Shown: one piece after another, positions 1-10,379 of the stretch
Layout: every line of letters begins with the position of its first letter
Numbering within the stretch: the stretch's first letter is position 1
DNA from: Dryocosmus kuriphilus
Lineage: Eukaryota > Arthropoda > Insecta > Hymenoptera > Cynipidae
NCBI GenBank assembly: GCA_038277395.1
Contig: CM076193.1
Coordinates: forward strand, 143,085,813-143,149,812
Direction of reading: 5' to 3'
DNA length: 64,000 nt
Notes under the pieces: model-generated
Database searches by the model: none
Told to the model about the DNA's origin: nothing
The model's input: only the letters and a program-made list of their open reading frames with translations
Position numbers and translations under genes: made by a program

Positions 1-2150
1 TTTTTATTAAACTATTTTTTTGATAAAATGCACGGTTTTGATTTTAATCGAGAAAACGCTATTAAAAAATCAAAAATTCAAATTTGCTGCCAAAATATGC
101 AAGATACGAAAAAATGATGATAAACAAGGTTGTTCAACTTAAAAGGATCTACAAATTTTTATTTAACTATTTTTTTGATAAAATGCACGGTTTTGATTTT
201 AATCGAGAAAACGCTATTAAAAAATCAAAAATTCAAATTTGCTGCCAAAATATGCAAGATACGAAAAAATGATGATAAACAAGGTTGTTCAACTTAAAAG
301 GATCTACAAATTTTTATTTAACTATTTTTTTGATAAAATGCACGGTTTTGATTTTAATCGAGAAAACGCTATTAAAAAATCAAAAATTCAAATTTGCTGC
401 CAAAATATGCAAGATACGAAAAAATGATGATAAACAAGGTTGTTCAACTTAAAAGGATCTACAAATTTTTATTTAACTATTTTTTTGATAAAATGCACGG
501 TTTTGATTTTAATCGAGAAAACGCTATTAAAAAATCAAAAATTCAAATTTCCTGCCAAAATATGCAAGATTCGAAAAAATGATAATAAACAAGGTTATTC
601 AACTCAAAAAGATCTACAAATTTTTATTTAACTATTTTTTTGATAAAATGCACGGTTTTGATTTTAATCGAGAAAACGCTATTAAAAAATCAAAAATTCA
701 AATTTCCTGCCAAAATATGCAAGATACGAAAAAATAATAATAAACAAGGTTATTCAAATCAAAAAGATCTACAAATTTTTATGAAACTATTTTTTTGATA
801 AAATGCACGGTTTTGATTTTAATCGAGAAAACGCTATTAAAAAATCAAAAATTCAAATTTGCTGCCAAAATATTCAAGATACGAAAAAATGATGATAAAC
901 AAGGTTGTTCAACTTAAAAGGATCTACAAATTTTTATTTAACTATTTTTTTGATAAAATGCACGGTTTTGATTTTAATCGAGAAAACGCTATTAAAAAAT
1001 CAAAAATTCAAATTTCCTGCCAAAATATGCAAGATACGAAAAAATAATAATAAACAAGGTTATTCAACTCAAAAAGATCTACAAATTTTTATTAAACTAT
1101 TTTTTTGATAAAATGCACGGTTTTGATTTTAATCGAGAAAACGCTATTAAAAAATCAAAAATTCAAATTTGCTGCCAAAATATGCAAGATACGAAAAAAT
1201 GATGATAAAGAAAGTTGTTCAACTCAAAAGGGTCTACAAATTTTGATTTAACTATTTTTTTGATAAAATGCATGGTTTTGATTTTAATCGAGAATACGCT
1301 ATTAAAAAATCAAAAATTTAAATTTCCTGCCAAAATATGCAAGATTCGAAAAAATGATAATAAACAAGGTTGTTAAGCTTAAAAAGATCTACAAATTTTG
1401 ATTTAACTATTTTTTTGATAAAATGCACGGTTTTGATTTTAATCGAGAAAACGCTATTAAAAAATCAAAAATTTACATTTCCTGCCAAAATATGCAAGAT
1501 ACGAAAAAATGATAATAAACAAGGTTGTTCAACTCAAAAATATCTACAAATTTTGATTTAACTATGTTTTTAATAAAATGCACGGTTTTGATTTTAATCG
1601 AGAAAACGCTATTAAAAAATCAAAAATTTAAATTTCCTGCCAAAATATGCAAGATACGAAAAAATGATAATAAACAAGGTTGTTAAGCTTAAAAAGATCT
1701 ACAAATTTTGATTTAACTATTTTTTTGATAAAATGCACGGTTTTGATTTTAATCGAGAAAACGCTATTAAAAAATCAAAAATTTACATTTCCTGCCAAAA
1801 TATGCAAGATACGAAAAAATGATAATAAACAAGGTTGTTCAACTCAAAAATATCTACAAATTTTGATTTAACTATGTTTTTAATAAAATGCACGGTTTTG
1901 ATTTTAATCGAGAAAACGCTATTAAAAAAATCAAAAATTTAAATTTCCTGCCAAAATATGCAAGATACGAAAAAATGATAATAAACAAGGTTGTTCAACT
2001 CAAAAATATCTACAAATTTTGATTTAACTATTTTTTGATAAAATGCATGGTTTTGATTTTAATCGAGAAAACGCTATTAACAAATCAAAAATTCAAGTTT
2101 CCTGCCAAAATATGCAAGATAAAAAAGAAATGATAATAAACAAAGTTGTT
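1..2150. repeat. 155-bp tandem array (about 14 copies)
   Basis: Near-identical 155-bp units run from the window edge. The same short ORF recurs at 84, 239 and 394. Recurring landmarks are AAAATGCACGGTTTTGATTT and CAAAATATGCAAGATACG. Copies differ at a few sites, for example GCTGCC versus CCTGCC. From about 1370 to 1870 the variants repeat every 310 bp, so a dimer was amplified there. Units decay towards the 3' end and merge into the RA family tail near 2150. The 62-63-codon ORFs come from the repeat period and differ in frame between copies. They are not treated as genes. Confidence 0.97.
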
Positions 2151-2530
2151 CGCCTCAGAAAAATCTACAAATTTTCTTTCTATCATTTTTTTGAGCAGAC
2201 GCGTAGTTTTTGAGTTATTCGTGAAATATGTTATGAAATATAAAGAAAACCACTTTTCAGCAAAACCATGCAAGATATGAGAAAATATTAGGAAGCAGAA
2301 TTGTTCACCTTGGAAACAGAGAGAGAATGATGAGAATGTATTCCTTAAGGGCGATAGAGCCTTAAGTAAAATAATTTCTTTTGTAATTTTTAATTTAAAG
2401 GTTTATACGATCCATAAACACCGAGAGCGTAGCGCGAGGTAAATGACCTATCGAGCGCAAAGCGCGAGTGCCATCAGACGCGCGCCCTAGGCGCGTTCAA
2501 ACTTCGCGCGAAGCGCGCGATGACAGATTT
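2150..2530 (+). repeat. RA dispersed repeat copy A: tail and GC hairpin cluster
   Basis: A diverged last tandem unit leads into text shared with 21050-21560 (inverted), 47900-48420 and 59640-60230. Shared landmarks are a segment around GAATGTATTCCTTAAGG, the AGCCTTAAGTAAAATAATTT block, then a GC-rich cluster. The cluster at 2420-2525 has small dyads such as CGCGC-GAA-GCGCG and GCGCC-CTA-GGCGC. No ORF of note is present. The family looks like a mobile or amplified non-coding repeat, but I cannot assign it to a class. Confidence 0.85.
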
Positions 2531-4154
2531 TTTTAATTGAAAAGGTCTTTAAAGTTAACAATTATATTTAAGGTTACATAAAATAATAAAGAGTTTTATT
2601 TTAATAATCTGTAAACTGTTGTTAGTTTACACTATTTAGTCCAGTCAAATTAGCATTTTGGTGGGAAATAAATCCTACAGCTACCAAAAAAATCAAAAAC
2701 ATTCTCTGGGGCGTCAGGAATAATCTTAGCACAAATTGTACGGCGATTTTTGTACGCTTCGATATAGGGGGGAGGAAGTTGAAAATTCGTGTTTCTTTTT
2801 TAAGAGCACGGATTTGCACAAAATTTAAGCGCATGATAGGTTCAATATCGAGCCGCCCTTTGTGTCCTCGGTGTAGCCAGTGAAAGTCAGCCCTCGCCGC
2901 GATTGTGCTCTTTCTCGCGCCGCGGCGCAGGAATGGGGATAGAGATTCTCCGCTTTTCAGAGGCTCGCACGTAACGGCGCAAAAGCAACCAACGAAAGAA
3001 AATGCAATATCTCGCGAAGTACGGCTTCGATTTTGACGTTTCTTTTTTTAAACCGGTATAGCGCATCGAAATAATAATAAACGTGATATTTTTAAACAAT
3101 CGTTTTTAACCCTTACAGGTGGAAAATGCATTAAAGAATGTTTCTACTTTCTTTCTTGTGATTTGAATGTTAAAAGCGAAACATTTCCTTATAATTTAAA
3201 TTTAAAATGAGCATCTATAGGCAAATAGCATATTTCACTTGCCCTTTTCTCTATAAAAAATATTCCCTCAACCGATACCAATGGAACAATAATTCATTTG
3301 AATGTCATTTTTCTATTTATTTTCGTTCTATGGTCATACATGAGGAAAGCAAGGATTCTTGTTATATAACGAGTAATCTAATTATTTACATGAACCTTAT
3401 CACTAACCTTATCACTTAAATTCGCTTACATTGCTATAACGTTTTTTTTTCTTTCTTAATATTATTCTATTTTCGCAATTTTCGATGGAATACCTCCTTA
3501 ATAATTGTGATGTCTTTTACATTCGTCCAATTTAGAAAACAATTCGCGCAAATATTGAATAAAAACCGAGAGTTTTAACTTTCTTCATTGACAACAATTG
3601 GGGGAAGATTTTTTACCAAGAAAAGGGTAAGTGAAATATGTTTTTTTTATACATGCTAATTTTTAATTTAAATCATAAGGAAATGTTTCGATTTTAACAT
3701 TCAACTGACGAGAAAGAAAGTAAACAAATTTTTAAATGCATTTTCCACCTATAAGGATTAAAAGTTATTGTTTTAAAATATGACGTTTATTATTATTTCG
3801 ATATGCTCTACCGATTTAACAAAAGAAACGTCAAAATCGGAGCCGTATTTTGCGATATATTGCATTTCTTTTCGTTGGTTGCTTTTGCGCCGATACGCGC
3901 GAGTCCCCGAAACGCAGACAAACTCTATCCCCACTCCTGCGCCGCAGCGCAAGAAAGAGCATAATCGCAGCGAGGCCTGACTTTCACCGGCTACACCGAG
4001 GACACAAAGGTCGTCTCGATATTGAGACTATCATATATTGTTAGTTTATACGCTGCCCTTAAATTTCGTGCAAATCCGAGCACTTAATATTAAGTAGAAC
4101 CAAAGTTACGAATTAAATTTTTAAAAAAAGTTATTTTCGTTGATATTTGTTATA

Positions 4155-5473
4155 CGAGGCACGTCCAGAAAGTAAGTGTACTGGTACTCTCACAGCTGTA
4201 GGGAATACTTTTTCGACATGTTGGCAACACTGCCGCGTAGCCTGACCCCTCCCCTTCAAAACGAGACTAATCCGAAGTTAGTGTGTTGAAAACTCTGGAC
4301 GCAGTAGCATCTCTCGCGAAAAATGTCGATCGTATCTCCCGCCAAGTGCGAAATTCGCGCTGACATTCACTACCTCGTTGTGAAGGGAAAATCTCCAGTT
4401 GAGATTTATAATGAGGTGAAAACTGCTTACGGTAATGGAACTATGAATCGTATGAGTGGGTACAAGTGGTGTCGCGAATTTAAAAATGGCCCTACTTCCG
4501 TGCATGACGATCAGAGGAGTGGAAGACCTTCAATTGTGATTGACGAACTTGTGGAAAAAATCGAGATTGCGGTCCGTAACGATCGCAGATTGACGTTAGA
4601 TGATCTTTCTGCGATGTTTCCGCAAATCTCCAGATACCTGTTACACGAAACAATTACAGAAACTCTCGGATATCGGAAAATGTCTGCGAGGTGGGTCCCA
4701 AAACAGCTGACAGAACAGCACAAGTTGAATCGAGTGCAGAGCTCCAAAGAGTCTTTGGAGCGCTACGAACGCGAAGGCGATGATTTTCTCTACTCTATTG
4801 TTACTGGAGACGAAACTTGGGTTGCCCACTACACGCCTGAAACTAAGAGGCAGTCTCAACAATAGCGCCACAACTTGTCACCCTCCGCCAAGGAACTCAA
4901 AACCACAAGTTCAGCCAAAAGATCATGGCATCCATGTTTTGGGACCATAAAGGCATAATTTTGATTGAATATCTGCTTCACGGGGAGACCATCAACGCGG
5001 AAAGATACTGTGAGACGCTGAAAAAATTGAAAAGAGCGATTCAGAATAAAAGGAGGGGCATGCTGACGAAGGGAGTCTGCCTGCTGCATGACAATGCCAA
5101 ACCTAACACGGCCAACGCCACGAAGCAACTCCTGGACTCTTTTGGATGGGACGTTTTGAACCACCTCCCGTATTCCCCTGACCTGGCCCCTTCAGATTTC
5201 CATCTCTTCACTTCCCTGAAGGTGCACATGGGTGGAAACAAGTTTTCGACGGACGAGGAGGTGAAGGGGGAGGTGGAGAAGCGGGCGAAAGAGCTGGCGG
5301 GAGACTTCTTCGAGGCAGGCATCAAAAAATTGATCCCGCGGCTCACCACTTACATCGAGAGGGATGGTGACTATGTCGAAAAATAACTTACATATGTACA
5401 AGTGTAAACATCTATGTTTTTGTTTTAATAAATTTTTTTGAATCCTACATAAATTGAGTACACTTACTTTCTG
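4155..5473 (+). mobile_element. Mariner-family transposon 1
   Basis: The left terminal inverted repeat starts CGAGGCACGTCCAGAAAG directly after a TA (4153-4154). The right end matches the complement only up to CACTTACTTTCTG (5461-5473) and is then followed by TA. Compared with the right end of mariner 2, about 11 terminal bases are missing up to the TA. The 3' inverted repeat is therefore truncated and the copy is probably immobile. The element lies inside the right arm of the foldback element and so is younger than it. Confidence 0.95.
4323..5386 (+). pseudogene. Mariner transposase, D34D, broken
   Basis: This is a cut-and-paste DNA transposase of the IS630/Tc1/mariner superfamily, which binds the terminal inverted repeats and integrates at TA. 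The start ATG at 4323 opens a frame with an N-terminal helix-turn-helix region and the linker around RWVPKQLT. The first catalytic Asp is in VTGDETWV. The frame hits TAG at 4863, where mariner 2 has Trp (TGG). A 1-nt shift near 4915 then restores the C-terminal half (4925-5386) with LLHDNAK and YSPDLAPSDFHLF. The second and third Asp are 34 residues apart, giving the D34D signature. All three catalytic Asp codons survive, but one nonsense codon and one frameshift break the gene. Similar insect copies are often database-labelled SETMAR-like; no SET domain is present here. Confidence 0.95.
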
Positions 5474-6054
5474 TAAATAAATCGGGTCCATTGTAAAGTT
5501 TTGTAAAAAAATTGCAGCTTCCGATTTCAATAAGTAGAAAATTCATCCGGGCTTTTGCCGCCGACTAATAAGCAATTAAACAATCGGCCTTAGTTGCAAA
5601 ATGCAATTAAACAATGAATTTTTATAAAGAAATGAAATTATCGGTTGTTTATAATAAAACGTACCCCTTAGAAGAGATCCTGACTACGCTAGATTTTTTT
5701 TCGACTCCGATAAAAAAGTTACGGGCATTATTAAGAAAGACCTTTTGTTAATTGCAAAATGAATACTTCAGAAATGATGACAGATTGAGAAAATTGGTTA
5801 AAAAGAGAATTGTATTACTACTAACATACTAAATTTTCCAATGAACGATAAGACTCGAGTTGCATTTTTCAACAATTTATGTATAGTTAAGCTTTTTCAC
5901 GATTTCTTAGATTATAATTGAATAACTAATAAAAAAATTAATTTCGCGTTATGGCACTTGAACATTCCTATGGGAAATTTTCCGCTCTACAACTTTCGTT
6001 TAAAAACTTTTTCTCTCCGAAGCACTTGTTTTCTTTAATCCAAGCATAAATGAA
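5474..6054. other. AT-rich filler inside the foldback arm
   Basis: This 580-bp stretch separates mariner 1 from the resumed right arm of the foldback element. I see no coding region, terminal repeat or tandem structure. With 4089-4154 it is the remaining part of the DNA that split the arm, so mariner may have jumped into an earlier insertion. Confidence 0.5.
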
Positions 6055-6289
6055 AAAAACACGAAGTTTCAATTTAAAAACCCTCCCCCCTGTATCGAAG
6101 CGTACAAAAATCGCTGTCCAATTTGTGCTAGGATTGTTCCTGACGCCCCCGAGAATGTCTCTAATTTTTTTGGTAGCTGTAGGATTTATTTCTCAGAACG
6201 AGCCAAAAATCTTCTAATTTGACTGGACTAATTAACAATTCTAAGCCACAATCATTTCAAAGAATTTTTCTGTTAATAAATGTAGTTTT

Positions 6290-6600
6290 TCAAAATTCTA
6301 TCATTCAAATGAAATTTGTAAAATATTTTTAATGAAATGCTTGGAAATGTTTGAAATCCTTTAAAATTCCTTAAAATATTTCGAAATCTTACCAAATTCC
6401 TTAAAATCTGTAAAAAATATTTTTAAATCTCTTGAAAGCCGTCGAGATCTCCTAAAATTAGTGGAAATGTTTGGGAATCATTTGAAACCCCATGAAATTT
6501 TTATGAAATCGGATGACATCGTTCAAAATCAGTCGAGATTCTCTGGATTTCCTCAAAATTTGTTGAAATCCATTGAAATAATTTGAAATTCTACATTAAA
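6290..6600. repeat. Degenerate GAAAT-type simple repeat
   Basis: Loose 11-12-bp units of the type TTTGAAATCCTT/CCTTAAAAT recur without a strict period. The same class recurs at 39300-39720, 40150-40545, 44710-45425, 51050-53250 and 60900-61400. No gene is seen. Confidence 0.8.
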
Positions 6601-6779
6601 TAAATAAATATTATAATATATTCGTTTGTAATTTCTCTTTCTCTTGCAGAATTTCTTTTAATATTTTGACATCGTTTATTTCTATACTGATTTTCTTATC
6701 ATGATTTTTGTAGAGTCGCGGAAAAATGCTTAAAAAATTCATTATAGGAAAAGCATAATAGGCCTATATATGGACTGAT

Positions 6780-6965
6780 AGAAAACAAATTTTTTAGATA
6801 ATTTTGAGGTGAACAACTTTGTTTATTATAATTTTTATCGTATTTCGCATAGTTTGGCGGAACATTTGAATTTTTGATTTTTGGAAAGAATTTATGATTA
6901 AAAAAACCATAGCCGTTGGTCAAAAGCCCCTGGTTAACGAACTCGTCCTCAATACCTCTGAAAAA
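6780..6965 (-). repeat. RA family fragment
   Basis: This short copy includes the landmarks GAACAACTTTGTTTATTAT, TTTGGCGG and CCCTGGTTAACGAACTCGTCC, which also occur near 22020 and 47600, and in part near 59150. A 143-codon ORF on the minus strand (6699-7130) overlaps it. It is lysine-rich low-complexity repeat translation, so it is not called a gene. Confidence 0.75.
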
Positions 6966-7560
6966 TTCGGTGACAGTTTTCTGGCGCTTTTTTCTAGTTT
7001 CGTTTAATCTACCTCTCTTCTTGTTCCTTTTTTCAGACAACTCTAATGAAACCGAGCGCTTCATCCCATTTTTGAAATCATGCGAACGCTGGGGGCAAAT
7101 CAGAGCTTTGATCCTGTTCGCAAAGAGCATTGTTCATAAAGTTTGTACCCCTTGAACTGTTTCGTTATCAAACAGAACCATTTTCTCGTCTCTATAGAGA
7201 CATCTCTGATTCATTTAGAGAAAAAATCAGCCTCGCACATTATCACCCTCAATGGGATGAAAAAGTGGCGGGAATGAACCACGATACAGCGCTCAGGGAT
7301 ATCTGCATATAATTAAAAAGAGGGAGCCTGCACTTTTAATGGAGACTCATCGTTCGCCTAAGGCAGTTCGAGATTTATTTTTGCGTCAAGTCTTGCAATA
7401 AGGCAAACATAAAAGACTTGGCAGACGCGCCTACCTTCCAGGTATATATCATTTTCTTGCCATCTACATTCCAGAGAAGCTCGTAATTGTAAGGGTAATT
7501 GTAATATTCACACTTAGAAATATATGCGTCATTAGATGTTTATTATTCTCGTAAAATATT
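6966..7560. other. Apparently unique sequence, no assigned gene
   Basis: Composition is more balanced than in the neighbours. A forward frame is open for about 40 codons near 7275-7405 and then stops. I do not recognise a family and cannot find a convincing exon. Nothing else is called here. Confidence 0.35.
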
Positions 7561-8160
7561 ATTAATTGTAGAATTTTGAGCTCAGCTTCGAATCCAGTGA
7601 CCTCAAAAACGTTACGAAAGTAGGATTTACGCAAATCGTGTCAATTTTTAAATTTAGTCCCGCCTATTGGATCCGCCATATTGGATCCGCCTTTTGTAAT
7701 TTTGAGGTTAGATTTGAATTCAGCGACTTCAAAAACCTCCAGTAAGTGAGTTTCACGAAATTTTGGAAAAATTTTGAAATTTATTCTGACATATTGGATC
7801 AGCCATTTTGAATTATTGCATTTGGATGTTAGATTCGAGTCCAGAGACCCTAAAAACTTACAGAAACTAAGTTTGATACAAATCGAATCATTTTTCAAAT
7901 TTATTTCACCGTATTGGATCCGCCGTTTTTAATTTGGAGGTTGGATTCGATTTCAGCGATCTAAAATATCTTCAGAAAGTGAGTTTCATGTAAATCGAAT
8001 CATTTTTAGTAATTTATTCTGCAATATTGGGTCTTTCGTTCTGAATTTTGAAATTTTGAGTTTTACTTCGAATTCAGCGACCTCAAAAACCTTCAGAAAG
8101 TAAATTTTAGGCAAAACGAATCAATTTTTAAATTTAGTCTTTCACTTTGAATGTTGGACT
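7560..8160. repeat. Degenerate 115-bp tandem repeat (about 5 copies)
   Basis: The landmark ATTGGATCCGCC or its variants appears near 7680, 7794, 7913 and 8027, spacing 114-119 bp. Each unit also has GAATTCAGCGACCTCAAAAAC and GTGAGTTTCA blocks. A diverged pair of the same units lies at 23400-23640. No coding content is supported. Confidence 0.85.
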
Positions 8161-8284
8161 TTCAGCATTAAAGTCTGCCGAAAGAAAATGACTGCAGAAT
8201 GTCTAAGATCCAGTTATTTTCAGTCACTTTTACCTACAATTAGCATACAAATTTCATTAAAATAAATAAGAAATCTGTTTAATA

Positions 8285-8370
8285 TTAAAAATGTCTACTT
8301 ATATATAATATATATACTTATATATACTTATATACAATATAATAATTATATATAATATAGAAATATATTT
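8285..8370. repeat. TA-rich microsatellite
   Basis: An imperfect run of TATATA and CTTATATA units. It is pure simple sequence. Confidence 0.9.
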
Positions 8371-8700
8371 AAAACGTCTTTGCTGCAAGGTTTCTGAAAT
8401 ATTTCTGCAATGTTACAGTAAAAGTTTCGCGAAGCCACTGCAAAGTTGTGCAAAGTACTTTATATATTTTAGCAAAGTAGTTGTGTAGTTTTACAAGATG
8501 GCTTGTATTCTTTTCCAAATTCTCTCAAAGTGGTTGCAAACTTGTATAACGTAGTTGCAAATGTAGCAAAGTTTCTGCAACACTTTTTAATATATCTATA
8601 TATTTTTTCATAGTGTTACGGCTGAATTTCGTCAAAGTCGCAAACATCTATTACACGAGAGCTTTATTGTTTATGCAAAATTGTTGCAACGTTGCCATAC
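8370..8700. repeat. Degenerate TGCAAAGT repeat
   Basis: Irregularly spaced GTTGCAAA, TGCAAAGT and AGCAAAGT words occur about every 25-30 bp. The same word family returns at 10080-10370. It is an old, decayed minisatellite. Confidence 0.7.
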
Positions 8701-9730
8701 CCATCTGGAAATCGCCAGATTTGTCTCTATTTGAAGTCGGGCTTTGTTAGGGCTCTAGCTAGAGAAACTGATCTATCAAACATTAGCCGGGTACTCACCG
8801 GGAATTGGCGAGTGTGCCTCTTTTAGCTGACTTGGCGAAATTTTACGTCTAGCCAAGCCTCTATCTGTTATTTTAGACAGGCACTAACAAGGTCCTAACA
8901 AATTGCTAAAATTAACTAACTAGTATTAGCATGTGTGTTCATTTTAATTGATATTTAATATATTGAAATATAACGAACTCGTTGTAAACATGAAAATAAT
9001 TTAAAAATAAGTAATATAATATTAAATGTTAGTAACAGTTATATGCATTAATATTAATTGTGTTATAAATGAAGAAAATTTATTATAAGGAAATGTTAAA
9101 TAATAGGAGTAATAAAATAAACTCAATCTGAAATACTTATTTGTGGATGACCGCAAAAAAGGCCCATTTTTTTTTGTTTTGACTGTCGTACTATTATTGT
9201 TTAATGTTATTTTTATTACTACTCTCGCTATTATTCTCATCTGCGTCAAATGCAGTCAAACACATCAGCTGACAAAGAGTTTTGGATGCGAATCATATTT
9301 CTGTTTCATTTTATAATTTTAACCTATTGTATTTACTAATTTAGAAATTTTTAAAATTATTTTAAGGTTTTTTTTTTACCAAACAATTACCGAAAAAAGG
9401 TATGAAACTATTTAAAGTTTTTAAAATTCTAAAGAAATTAAAGAAAATACTTATGTACTTTGGATACGTTTACGTATGTAATTTTAATCAACATATATTA
9501 TTAAAATATAATATAAGTTTAAACAAATATTATACCTGATTATTATACATCATTAAAATATAATTTTTATTCTCAATTACATTTCCTTCTGAAGGAGATG
9601 TATTTCTTTGTCAAGAAAGTTTTATTTTTATACAAAAAAATTCGAAAAAAAAAAAATTTTACTAGAATTTTTCATTCTACCATTTCTCAATGCAGGAAAA
9701 CGTCTTACCTTAGATTTTGTTATGTATACA
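8701..9730. other. No feature seen
   Basis: AT-rich sequence without a supported gene, tandem repeat or terminal repeat. The 75-codon minus-strand ORF at 9022-9249 has low-complexity composition and no recognisable domain. Confidence 0.5.
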
Positions 9731-9734
9731 CAAG

Positions 9735-9845
9735 CGGGTCGATAATAGCCGAGAGGCTTAGTCGCTAGCGAATTATGATGCGTTCGCTTAGATTTTAGAA
9801 AGTTAAGTAGGCCGTAGTTAGGTTCGAACTCCGCCGCATCGTTTC
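9735..9845 (+). repeat. tRNA-like sequence (tRNA pseudogene or SINE head)
   Basis: An A-box-like AATAGCCGAGAGGCTTAG is followed about 65 bp later by a good B-box GGTTCGAACTCC. A stem AGCGAA/TTCGCT sits where an anticodon arm would be. The length suggests a Ser/Leu-type tRNA with a variable arm. I cannot form a convincing full cloverleaf or acceptor stem, so a functional tRNA is unlikely. Confidence 0.45.
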
Positions 9846-10079
9846 CGATTTTTAAATAGCGCTAAAAATGCGAGTATGTGTTTAAGTGATTGTTGTAATT
9901 AGTGGCGTCTAATTTTATATAAATAAAAAATAATTAAGCAATAATAATAATCAAGAAATATATTTTTTCGTTAATAAATCTGTAACGGGGAAACCTGAGA
10001 AGGCCCCTACCAAAACCCCATTCAGATTTCTACACGGGTAATGTTTCCTCGGATTTTGGGAAGGATGATGTAAGATTTT

Positions 10080-10375
10080 TGCAGAATAATAACTGCGAAG
10101 CTGTTCAGATTAGTTGCAAGGTTTTAGAATAGTTATAGTGAACTTCCTGCAAAGTAAAGGTTTTTGGCAGATTTTTAAAAGGTTACTGCAGGAATATTTT
10201 GAAATATTGCTACACACCTACTGAAAGTATCTACAAAGTTTCATAAAAAACTTTTTGCAAGGTAACTTCATATTTTTTACCAAGTGCTGCAAACTATTTC
10301 AATCTGCCTTCAAAGTTTCTTCATATATTTTTATAAAGTATCCAAAAGTTGCTGCAAAGTTGACGACAGTAAATC
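10080..10375. repeat. Degenerate CTGCAAAGTT repeat
   Basis: Repeated GCTGCAAAG, GTTACTGCAGG and TCTACAAAGTTTC words resemble the tract at 8370-8700. No gene is seen. Confidence 0.65.
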
Positions 10376-10379
10376 AATT

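Larger units (their letters stand above)
2636..6232. mobile_element. Long-inverted-repeat (foldback-type) element, interrupted
   Basis: The left arm, about 2636-3269, is repeated in inverse orientation at about 3599-4088 and, after an interruption, at about 6055-6232. The outer ends read TTAGTCCAGTCAAATTAG on the left and its complement CTAATTTGACTGGACTAA on the right. Arms are about 640 bp and include an unusually GC-rich block (2890-2960 against 3910-3985). The spacer, 3270-3598, has no convincing ORF. The right arm was split by about 2 kb of inserted DNA that includes mariner 1. A 3-bp ATT flanks both ends but could be chance. No transposase is visible, so this is probably a non-autonomous foldback or MITE-like element. 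Confidence 0.85.

Noticed and set aside
84..1871. Repeated 62-63-codon ORFs in the 155-bp array
   Set aside because: The period is not a multiple of three, frames differ between copies, and the translation is low-complexity Lys/Asn/Phe-rich.
6699..7130. 143-codon minus-strand ORF with a basic stretch
   Set aside because: Half of it translates the RA repeat. The rest has no family I recognise, and no splice or start signal is convincing.
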